Position numbers and translations under genes: made by a program. DNA of 50,737 nucleotides from Coprococcus sp. (GTDB lineage: Bacteria; Bacillota_A; Clostridia; Lachnospirales; Lachnospiraceae): the NCBI GenBank assembly GCA_017624085.1, contig JAGANU010000013.1, forward strand, positions 1-50,737, written 5' to 3'. Shown here one piece after another: positions 44,390 to 50,737 of the stretch. The notes below the pieces were generated by a model, which ran no database searches, had not been told where the DNA came from, and was given only the letters and a program-made list of their open reading frames with translations. Every line of letters begins with the position of its first letter. The stretch's first letter is position 1.

Positions 44390-45661
44390 ATGAAGGTAAT
44401 GGTAGTTGGTAGCGGCGGCAGAGAGCATGCCATTGTTACAAGTATAGCAAAAAGCAAAAAAGTATCTAAGATTTACTGCGCGCCCGGTAATGCAGGAATT
44501 GCTGCACTTGCGGAGTGCGTAGATATAGGAGTTATGGATTTTGATTTACTTGTTTCCTTTGCAAAGGAAAAAACTGTAGATCTCGTTGTTGTGGCACCGG
44601 ATGATCCTCTTGTTGCCGGGGCGGTCGATGCATTTGAGGCGGCAGGAATTCGTGCATTTGGACCACGCGGTAATGCCGCAATCATTGAGGGTTCAAAGGC
44701 ATTTTCAAAGGATCTGATGAAGAAGTACAATATTCCAACAGCTTCATATGAGAACTTTACAGACGCTGATGCTGCCCTCAGCTATCTTGAGACATCCAAG
44801 TTCCCTATAGTTCTTAAGGCTGACGGACTTGCTCTTGGTAAGGGAGTACTAATATGCAATAATCTTGAGGAAGCAAAGGCCGGTGTAAAGGAGATTATGC
44901 TTGACAAGCATTTCGGATCAGCAGGTAACACAATGGTTATTGAGGAGTTTATGACAGGCCGCGAGGTTTCAGTGCTTTGCTTCTGTGATGGAACAACAAT
45001 AAAGCCTATGACATCAGCTCAGGATCACAAGAGAGCAAAGGATGGAGATCAGGGACTTAATACAGGCGGTATGGGTACCTTCTCACCTAGCCCGTTTTAT
45101 ACAGCTGACATTGATGCATACTGTATGGAACATATATACAAGCCTACAATGGCTGCCATGAAGGCTGAAGGAAGAGCGTTCAAGGGAGTTCTTTTCTGTG
45201 GACTTATGATGACTCCGGATGGAGTAAAGGTGCTTGAGTACAATGCAAGGTTTGGTGACCCTGAGGCTCAGGTAGTTCTTCCACGTATGAAAAATGACAT
45301 TATTGATGTTATGGAGGCTTGTATTGACGGAACTCTTGACAGGATTGACCTTGAATTTGAGGATAACGCAGCAGTATGTGTTGTTCTTGCATCAGACGGA
45401 TATCCTGTTTCATATGAGAAGGGCTTTCCAATCAGCGGTCTTGAAACATTTGCCGATAAGGATGGATATTATGTATTCCATGCCGGAACGAAGCTTGATG
45501 GTGATAAGATTGTGACAAATGGTGGAAGGGTGCTTGGAGTTACGGCAAAGGGTGATGACTTATTTAAGGCTCGTGCCAATGCGTATGCTGCAACAGAGTG
45601 GATCTCATTTGAAAACAAATATATGAGACACGATATAGGCAAAGCGATAGATGAACAGTAA
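44390..45661 (+). CDS. purD: Phosphoribosylamine-glycine ligase
   Basis: PurD joins phosphoribosylamine and glycine with ATP to form GAR, the step before PurN. The 423-residue ATP-grasp enzyme has the GSGGREHAI loop at the start, APDDPLVAGAVD, PIVLKADGLALGKGV in the ATP-grasp domain, DGDQGLNTGGMGTFSP and EYNARFGDPEAQ near the end. AGGAGG precedes the ATG by seven bases. With purM and purN it forms a partial purine operon; purF, purL, purC, purB and purH are not in the window. A perfect 14-bp hairpin follows the gene. Confidence 0.96.
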   Translation: MKVMVVGSGGREHAIVTSIAKSKKVSKIYCAPGNAGIAALAECVDIGVMDFDLLVSFAKEKTVDLVVVAPDDPLVAGAVDAFEAAGIRAFGPRGNAAIIEGSKAFSKDLMKKYNIPTASYENFTDADAALSYLETSKFPIVLKADGLALGKGVLICNNLEEAKAGVKEIMLDKHFGSAGNTMVIEEFMTGREVSVLCFCDGTTIKPMTSAQDHKRAKDGDQGLNTGGMGTFSPSPFYTADIDAYCMEHIYKPTMAAMKAEGRAFKGVLFCGLMMTPDGVKVLEYNARFGDPEAQVVLPRMKNDIIDVMEACIDGTLDRIDLEFEDNAAVCVVLASDGYPVSYEKGFPISGLETFADKDGYYVFHAGTKLDGDKIVTNGGRVLGVTAKGDDLFKARANAYAATEWISFENKYMRHDIGKAIDEQ

Positions 45662-45689
45662 TAAGTACAGCTATTGATTATTTATTTAC

Positions 45690-45730
45690 CAAAGGAGGTT
45701 TTGGATAATGTGATTTCAAAACCTCCTTTG
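45690..45730 (+). terminator. 14-bp hairpin between purD and clpC carrying a Shine-Dalgarno sequence
   Basis: CAAAGGAGGTTTTG (45690-45703) pairs perfectly with CAAAACCTCCTTTG (45717-45730), loop 13 bases. It probably ends the pur transcript, though the T-run after it is poor. The left arm is also an ideal ribosome site (AAAGGAGGT) followed by an ATG-TGA start-stop pair at 45708-45713 in the loop. Confidence 0.65.
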
Positions 45731-45771
45731 TGTATCGTTACAATTTTTTAGATTTGGGGTGGATTTATTAT

Positions 45772-48246
45772 ATGATGTTACCGTATAGCAAGGACGCAGA
45801 GAAGTTATTATTAGACGCGGAAAAGCTTGCAAAAAAGTTCAGACATAATTATGTGGGCAGTGAGCATTTGCTTATGGCAATGGTAGCTGCAGATTACTGT
45901 ACGGCAGGTATAATACTTCAGACAAATGAGCTTGAGTACCGTAAGATTTATGATTATATAAAGGATTATATTGATTCGAATAATACTGTGACAAGACAAA
46001 AGGACAAGTATACTCAGACAGCTAAAACCATACTTGAAAATGCACAGTATGAGGCACTTAGACTTGATAGCGCAGATGTCGGTACTGAGCACATTCTTCT
46101 GGCACTGCTAAAAAAGCAGGACTGTATGGCTGTAAGTATTATGAATGATCTTTGGATTGATATGAAAAAGGTCTACCTGGATGTGCTGGCTGCCTGTGGC
46201 GTTAATGACGATGTGGCAAAGAGAGATTATTCAGATTTCATGAAGTCGTTCTACAGGGACAAATCTTCAACGCCGTACCTGGATCAGTTTTCAACGGATC
46301 TTACAAGGATGGCCAGACAGGGGGAAATAGATCCTCTGATTGGAAGAAAAGATGAGATTGCAAGAACCCTGCAGATACTGAACAGGAGAGTGAAGAACAA
46401 TCCTTGTATGGTTGGGGAACCGGGTGTAGGAAAAACAGCTATAGTAGAGGGAATCGCGTACCTTATAGCAAATGATGAGGTTCCTGACACTCTTAAAGGA
46501 AAAAGAATAGTGTCTCTTGATCTTTCAGGTATGGTTGCAGGCTCCAAGTATAGAGGTGAGTTTGAAGAAAGAATTAAGAGAATAATATATGAAGTCATTA
46601 ACGAAGGAAATATTATTCTTTTTTTGGATGAGATTCATACCATTATTGGAGCGGGAGGAGCAGAGGGAGCTCTTGATGCGGCAAATATATTAAAACCGGC
46701 ATTGTCAAGAGGTGAGATACAGCTTATAGGAGCTACTACAATAAGTGAATATAGAAAGTATATTGAAAAGGATGCAGCTTTGGAGCGAAGATTCCAGCCT
46801 GTCAATGTTGAAGAGCCTACAAAGGCTGAATCAATTGATATATTAAATGGACTGAAGCACTGTTATGAGGAGTTTCATGATCTGACTATCAGTGATGAGG
46901 CTGTCAAAGCATGTGTGGAGCTGTCATCAAGATATATTACAGATAGAAATCTTCCGGATAAGGCCATAGATCTTATGGATGAAGCGTGCTCAAGAAGAAA
47001 GCTTGGGCTTTCAGAAAATCAGAGGAAAAATGTAAAGCATATAGAAATACAACAGGAAATAGAGCAGCTTGGCGTTTTGCTTGAGGAGGCTATAATTGAC
47101 GGCGATATGGAGCAGGCATCACAGTTAAAAAAGAGTAAGGATGAACTGGCGAAAAAGCTTGCGAAAAAAGCAAAGACATCAAACATGGCTGTTGTCACGG
47201 AAAATGATATCGCAGATGTGGTTTCAGTATGGACGAAGATTCCTGTAAATAAGCTTACTGAAAAAGAATCAAAGAAGCTTGAGAAGCTTGGGGATGAGCT
47301 TCATAAGAGAGTTGTTGGACAGGAGGAGGCAGTCTCTGCAGTTGCCCGTGCAATAAAGAGGAGCAGAGTAGGACTGAAAGATCCAAAAAGACCTATGGGT
47401 TCATTTCTGTTTCTTGGCCCTACAGGTGTTGGTAAGACAGAGCTTTCAAAGGCACTTTCGGAGGTGCTTTTTGGCAATGAGGATTCACTCATAAGAGTAG
47501 ATATGTCGGAGTTTATGGAAAAGCACAGTGTGTCGAAGCTTATAGGTTCACCTCCGGGTTATATAGGCTATGATGAGGGCGGTCAGCTCTGTGATAAGGT
47601 AAGAACAAATCCATATTCAGTAATACTGTTTGATGAGATTGAAAAGGCTCATGTGGATGTGTTCAATGTGCTTCTTCAGATACTTGATGATGGTCATGTG
47701 ACAGATTCAAAGGGACGAAAGGTTAGTTTCAAAAATACCATTATTATAATGACCTCTAACACCGGGGCGGAGAGAATCATAGATCCAAAGCAGCTGGGAT
47801 TTGTAACTGTAAAGGATGAAGAAAAAGAGCATGAGAACATGAAAAATAATGTCATGGATGAGCTGAAGAAAAACTTTAAGCCGGAGTTTTTGAATCGAAT
47901 TGATGATATTATCGTGTTCAGGGCGTTGACGGAGAGCAATATAAAGGATATAGTTTCTCTTCTTCTGGCGGAGCTTTCGAAAAGAGTGTTTAATCAGATG
48001 GATATTTCATTGAAATTTAACGACAGGGTGAAGCAGTTTATCTTCCAAAAGGGTTATGATAAGAAATACGGAGCAAGACCTCTAAAGAGGGCTATTCAGA
48101 CCTACGTTGAGGATGAGCTTGCTGAGGCTGTTATCAGAGGAGAAATATCAAGAGGTGACCTGGTAAATGTATCTGTAAAAAAATGTGAGGATAAAGAGTC
48201 TGAGAAGATAACATTTTCCGTAAAAAATAGTAGAAACAATAAGTAG
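45772..48246 (+). CDS. clpC: ClpC-type AAA+ unfoldase
   Basis: The protein of about 824 residues unfolds substrates for the ClpP protease. It has a double Clp_N repeat at residues 1-145, AAA module 1 with GEPGVGKT at 215-222, a middle segment with a UVR-like helix pair (about 425-465), and AAA module 2 with GPTGVGKT at 549-556. The LGF tripeptide at 675-677 lies where ClpP-binding loops are found, supporting a ClpC rather than a ClpB role. The middle domain is short, unlike ClpB. The frame is open back to GTG 45730, but GGGGTGG before the ATG at 45772 marks the likely start (45775 is also possible). The usual ctsR-mcsA-mcsB genes are not next to it. Confidence 0.85.
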   Translation: MMLPYSKDAEKLLLDAEKLAKKFRHNYVGSEHLLMAMVAADYCTAGIILQTNELEYRKIYDYIKDYIDSNNTVTRQKDKYTQTAKTILENAQYEALRLDSADVGTEHILLALLKKQDCMAVSIMNDLWIDMKKVYLDVLAACGVNDDVAKRDYSDFMKSFYRDKSSTPYLDQFSTDLTRMARQGEIDPLIGRKDEIARTLQILNRRVKNNPCMVGEPGVGKTAIVEGIAYLIANDEVPDTLKGKRIVSLDLSGMVAGSKYRGEFEERIKRIIYEVINEGNIILFLDEIHTIIGAGGAEGALDAANILKPALSRGEIQLIGATTISEYRKYIEKDAALERRFQPVNVEEPTKAESIDILNGLKHCYEEFHDLTISDEAVKACVELSSRYITDRNLPDKAIDLMDEACSRRKLGLSENQRKNVKHIEIQQEIEQLGVLLEEAIIDGDMEQASQLKKSKDELAKKLAKKAKTSNMAVVTENDIADVVSVWTKIPVNKLTEKESKKLEKLGDELHKRVVGQEEAVSAVARAIKRSRVGLKDPKRPMGSFLFLGPTGVGKTELSKALSEVLFGNEDSLIRVDMSEFMEKHSVSKLIGSPPGYIGYDEGGQLCDKVRTNPYSVILFDEIEKAHVDVFNVLLQILDDGHVTDSKGRKVSFKNTIIIMTSNTGAERIIDPKQLGFVTVKDEEKEHENMKNNVMDELKKNFKPEFLNRIDDIIVFRALTESNIKDIVSLLLAELSKRVFNQMDISLKFNDRVKQFIFQKGYDKKYGARPLKRAIQTYVEDELAEAVIRGEISRGDLVNVSVKKCEDKESEKITFSVKNSRNNK

Positions 48247-48287
48247 AGTATGTCTTAATGAAAATTTGGTGAAATCGTATAAATGTG

Positions 48288-48316
48288 TAGAAAAAAATTG
48301 TGGGTTACAGTATAAT
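48288..48316 (+). promoter_or_regulatory. Possible promoter for the small conserved protein gene
   Basis: A perfect TATAAT (48311-48316) has TAGAAA (48288-48293), a moderate -35 match, 17 bases upstream. The later leader contains an 8-bp inverted repeat, TTAATACA at 48332-48339 and TGTATTAA at 48356-48363, which could form a stem or be an operator. Confidence 0.42.
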
Positions 48317-48390
48317 GAATACACAGCATTTTTAATACATTTGATGATTTTGTTTTGTATTAAGATATAAATTAGCAGGAGGATAAAAAA

Positions 48391-48807
48391 GTGGCAGTAG
48401 TAAACGAATTGATAAACGCACAGGGGGATGCGCTGGAGTTTGGAAATTATGAATTGGGAACAAAGACAAAAAAAGATGGTTTTGAGTTTTTAGGGGACAT
48501 TTACAAGATTAAGACCTTCAATGAGATTACAAAGCTTGAGAAGAATGGTATGTTTGTGTATGAATCTGTTCCTGGAACAGCAGTTCATGCTTTTGTATCA
48601 GATGAGGACAATGTATCATTTGTTGTTGAGGGCGTTGAGACATCCTCTATCACTCTTGAGCTGGACCCTGAGACTGAGTACAAGGTACATGTAGATGATA
48701 TTTATGTAGGAAAGAACAAGACGAACCTTGGTGGAAAGATCAATATTAGCGTTGACCTTGAGCCGGGAAGAGCAGTAAAGGTTGAAATAAAGAAGGCTGT
48801 AGACTAA
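48391..48807 (+). CDS. Small conserved Lachnospiraceae protein, often labelled 'endosialidase'
   Basis: This 138-residue acidic protein has no signal peptide and no membrane segment. The N-terminal half (about 1-60) carries an FGNYELGTKTKKDGFEF segment, and the C-terminal half (about 65-135) is a run of strands resembling an immunoglobulin-like or beta-sandwich module. I recognise it as a protein found across Lachnospiraceae and usually named endosialidase; with 138 residues and no catalytic features, that name is not supported. The start is GTG at 48391 after AGGAGG. It has its own leader and probable promoter and stands between clpC and radA. Function unknown. Confidence 0.7.
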   Translation: MAVVNELINAQGDALEFGNYELGTKTKKDGFEFLGDIYKIKTFNEITKLEKNGMFVYESVPGTAVHAFVSDEDNVSFVVEGVETSSITLELDPETEYKVHVDDIYVGKNKTNLGGKINISVDLEPGRAVKVEIKKAVD

Positions 48808-48869
48808 CAGATGGTTGATTTTGGTTATTTACAGCTGTGAAAAAAGTAATTGCTTAATAAGGAGTGTTT

Positions 48870-50231
48870 ATGGCAAAAGAAAAACAGGTGTTTTTTTGCC
48901 GTGAATGTGGATTCGAATCCTCCAAGTGGATGGGCCAGTGCCCCGGATGTAAGGCATGGAACTCATTTTGCGAGGAAAAAGTTACTGTAGGCGCCAGAAG
49001 TCATCAGAAAGGACGGATGACTGTGACGCCTACAAGTATTTTGGAGGTAAAAACCTCAGATGAGATTCGTACTTCCACAGGAATCGGTGAACTTAACAGG
49101 GTTTTAGGTGGAGGAGTTGTAAGCGGCTCCCTGGTTCTTGTAGGTGGAGATCCGGGAATCGGAAAGTCAACCCTTCTTCTTCAGATGTGTAGGAATATGG
49201 CTGAGGAGGGACAAAAGATACTTTATGTTTCAGGTGAGGAGTCCCTTTCACAGATTAAGATGAGAGCTGAGAGAATAGGAAGCTTTACAAAGGATATGCT
49301 TCTTCTCTGTACAAACAGTCTTGAGGACGCTCTTGACTATGTACAGAAGGATCTCCCCAAAATAATAATAATCGATTCAATTCAGACTATAGTTACGGAA
49401 GGTATAGAATCAGCACCTGGAAGTGTGTCCCAGGTCAAGGAGGTTACATCCAGACTTATGATAACAGCCAAGCAGCTGGGAATAGCTATATTTATCGTTG
49501 GTCATGTTACAAAGGAAGGAGCTGTGGCAGGGCCAAGAACTCTGGAGCATATGGTGGATACTGTTTTATACTTTGAAGGGGAGAAGAATGCCGGCTTCAG
49601 AGTGCTTCGTGCTGTTAAGAACAGATTTGGCTCAACAAATGAAATAGGTGTGTTTGAGATGAGAGGAGACGGACTTTCAGAGGTGACAGATCCGTCAAGA
49701 CTTATGCTTGATGGCAGACCGGCAGAAACGTCAGGCTCTGTGGTAGTGTGTACAATGGAAGGCACAAGACCAATCCTTCTTGAGATTCAGGCTCTCGTGT
49801 GTCAGACAAGCTTCAATATTCCGAGAAGAACAAGTGTAGGTCTTGATTATAACAGAGTAAATCTGCTTCTTGCTGTTCTTGAAAAGAGAGGCGGCGTTAT
49901 TATGTCAGGCTGCGATGCGTACGTTAACATTGCAGGAGGTATGAGACTTGATGATCCTTCGGCAGATCTTGGAATTTTGTTTGCTCTTGTATCAAGCTTC
50001 CGCAATATTGATATACCTGCAGATACAGTGGTTTTTGGTGAGGTCGGCCTTTCAGGTGAGGTGAGAGGTGTAAGCGGAGCAGAGCAGCGTGTAAACGAGG
50101 CATATAAGATGGGATTTAAGACGTGCCTTGTACCAAAGAGCAATCTTGACATCATAAATAAAAATGGTTCATATGGCGATATGAAATTAATTGGAGTGTC
50201 AAATGTAAATGAGGCTCTTCAGTATCTATAA
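48870..50231 (+). CDS. radA: DNA repair protein RadA
   Basis: RadA is a RecA-like branch-migration helicase that helps process recombination intermediates. The 453-residue protein has an N-terminal four-cysteine zinc finger (CRECG and CPGC), a RecA-like ATPase core with Walker A GGDPGIGKST, the RadA-specific KNRFGSTNEIG motif, and a C-terminal Lon-like domain (about 300-453) ending in the GEVGLSGEVRGV region. All parts are present and full length. The start at 48870 follows AAGGAG; the in-frame GTG at 48864 overlaps that site. Together with addAB in the same window it belongs to homologous recombination, although the genes are far apart. Confidence 0.96.
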   Translation: MAKEKQVFFCRECGFESSKWMGQCPGCKAWNSFCEEKVTVGARSHQKGRMTVTPTSILEVKTSDEIRTSTGIGELNRVLGGGVVSGSLVLVGGDPGIGKSTLLLQMCRNMAEEGQKILYVSGEESLSQIKMRAERIGSFTKDMLLLCTNSLEDALDYVQKDLPKIIIIDSIQTIVTEGIESAPGSVSQVKEVTSRLMITAKQLGIAIFIVGHVTKEGAVAGPRTLEHMVDTVLYFEGEKNAGFRVLRAVKNRFGSTNEIGVFEMRGDGLSEVTDPSRLMLDGRPAETSGSVVVCTMEGTRPILLEIQALVCQTSFNIPRRTSVGLDYNRVNLLLAVLEKRGGVIMSGCDAYVNIAGGMRLDDPSADLGILFALVSSFRNIDIPADTVVFGEVGLSGEVRGVSGAEQRVNEAYKMGFKTCLVPKSNLDIINKNGSYGDMKLIGVSNVNEALQYL

Positions 50232-50238
50232 AAATACT

Positions 50239-50280
50239 CAGACAGCTGTTCGTTGATATTTTTTTTCAACGGACAGTCTG
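50239..50280 (+). terminator. Terminator-like hairpin after radA
   Basis: CAGAC-AGC-TGTTCGTTGA (50239-50256) pairs with TCAACGGACAGTCTG (50266-50280), with a three-base bulge. The loop, not the tail, is T-rich (TATTTTTTT), so its efficiency as an intrinsic terminator is uncertain. Confidence 0.5.
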
Positions 50281-50343
50281 TGCATTAAGCCGTATTGCAG
50301 ATACCCTGCTTTCACATACAAGATACAAAAATCGAGAAAGTAG

Positions 50344-50372
50344 TTGACATTGTAAAAACATTGTGATAACTT
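50344..50372 (+). promoter_or_regulatory. Upstream rRNA promoter P1
   Basis: A perfect TTGACA (50344-50349) is followed after 17 bases by TAACTT (50367-50372), with TG one base before the -10 element. It shares its arrangement with P2, 119 bases downstream, and lies about 340 bases before 16S rRNA. Confidence 0.6.
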
Positions 50373-50462
50373 GTTAAAGCTGTCTGCGGCAAATACAATA
50401 ATACAACATAAATAATGATTGATTTTTCTTTTTAAATAGAGAAAAATATAATAAAAAAGATG

Positions 50463-50491
50463 TTGACATCTGAATTTGCTTGTGATAGTAT
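50463..50491 (+). promoter_or_regulatory. Main rRNA promoter P2
   Basis: TTGACA (50463-50468), 17 bases, then TAGTAT (50486-50491) with an extended TG at the -10. An A/T-rich stretch just upstream may act as an UP element. Transcription would start near 50498, leaving a leader of about 210 bases. Confidence 0.78.
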
Positions 50492-50709
50492 TTAGAAGTT
50501 GTCGCGTGAGACAAAAGTTTTTCTGAAAGCTTATGTGACAGAGAGTGACAACAGATACGGAACCTTGAAAAATTAACAACATGACAACCCTGAAATTCCA
50601 TAAAAGAATTTCAAGAACGTCGGATCGAGAGATCCAACAAACCAAACAGTAAAGATGGTTAGGATATTATACGAGCTAGTATGATTTCTGACATAGGATT
50701 TACAAACTT
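50492..50709 (+). other. 16S rRNA leader with processing stems
   Basis: The leader holds a hairpin TGAAATTC/GAATTTCA (50591-50613) and a GGATC-GAGA-GATCC hairpin (50622-50635). The segment ACCTTGAAAAATTAACAA (near 50562-50579) resembles the leader sequences upstream of rRNA in other Firmicutes and may be part of a boxA/antitermination region. Pairing with sequence after 16S, which would form the RNase III stem, cannot be seen because that part is outside the window. Confidence 0.5.
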
Positions 50710-50737
50710 TTTAATGAGAGTTTGATCCTGGCTCAGG
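50710..50737 (+). rRNA. 16S ribosomal RNA, first 28 bases
   Basis: AGAGTTTGATCCTGGCTCAG at 50717-50736 is the universal 16S forward-primer site (E. coli positions 8-27), placing the mature 5' end at about 50710. The gene runs off the right edge of the window, so only its beginning is visible. Confidence 0.95.

Noticed and set aside
48909..48920. GGATTCGAATCC, reminiscent of a tRNA T-arm
   Set aside because: It lies within the zinc-finger codons of radA and no other tRNA arms can be folded around it.
50238..50645. Minus-strand frame of 135 codons in the rRNA leader
   Set aside because: It covers two rRNA promoters and leader hairpins and has no ribosome site.

Overview
The window comes from a low-GC anaerobic Firmicute, most likely a member of the Lachnospiraceae (Butyrivibrio, Roseburia or Coprococcus type). 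This is inferred from AddAB instead of RecBCD, strong AGGAGG-type ribosome binding sites, frequent TTG and GTG starts, a PanG-type ketopantoate reductase, and a small conserved protein that Lachnospiraceae genomes often label 'endosialidase'. Nearly all genes lie on the plus strand. No phage genes, CRISPR array or tRNA gene was found.

Region 1 (1-6586) is a compact, AT-rich phospho-signalling operon whose left end lies outside the window. It encodes a truncated FHA protein, a Ser/Thr kinase with its own FHA domain, a PP2C phosphatase, a zinc-ribbon/FHA protein, two membrane FHA proteins (one with a PH-like domain) and a zinc-ribbon/membrane/YARHG protein. Together they carry writer, eraser, five FHA-type readers and membrane effectors. 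A 367-base gap with a 23-bp inverted repeat and an IS-like terminus follows.

Region 2 (6954-16627) holds a GH31 alpha-glucosidase, then a YbjN-like protein paired with an unusual 1200-residue protein that joins a Clp-type AAA module, a receiver-like domain, an FtsH-type AAA module and an M41 protease without membrane segments. Topoisomerase III, a stand-alone GlmU-like left-handed beta-helix acyltransferase and a divergently oriented membrane protein with an FMN_bind-like fold complete it.

Region 3 (16749-32635) carries addB-addA for double-strand break processing, a two-gene ABC transporter, an M18 aminopeptidase and a giant hybrid sensor protein (beta-propeller, Y_Y_Y, TM, HisKA, HATPase, REC, HPt) whose ATP-binding N-box lacks both expected asparagines.

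Region 4 (32751-45661) is biosynthetic: purE; panG-panB-panC-coaBC for pantothenate and CoA; a VanZ-like and a small membrane protein; an M29-like metallopeptidase with a large unknown N-terminal half; a minus-strand protein fusing a LacI-type sugar-binding fold to a diguanylate cyclase; and purM-purN-purD from a strong promoter.

Region 5 (45690-50737) contains a hairpin that could hide a Shine-Dalgarno sequence, a ClpC-type ATPase, the small conserved protein, radA, a terminator, tandem rRNA promoters, a leader and the first 28 bases of 16S rRNA. The window therefore ends at the start of an rRNA operon.
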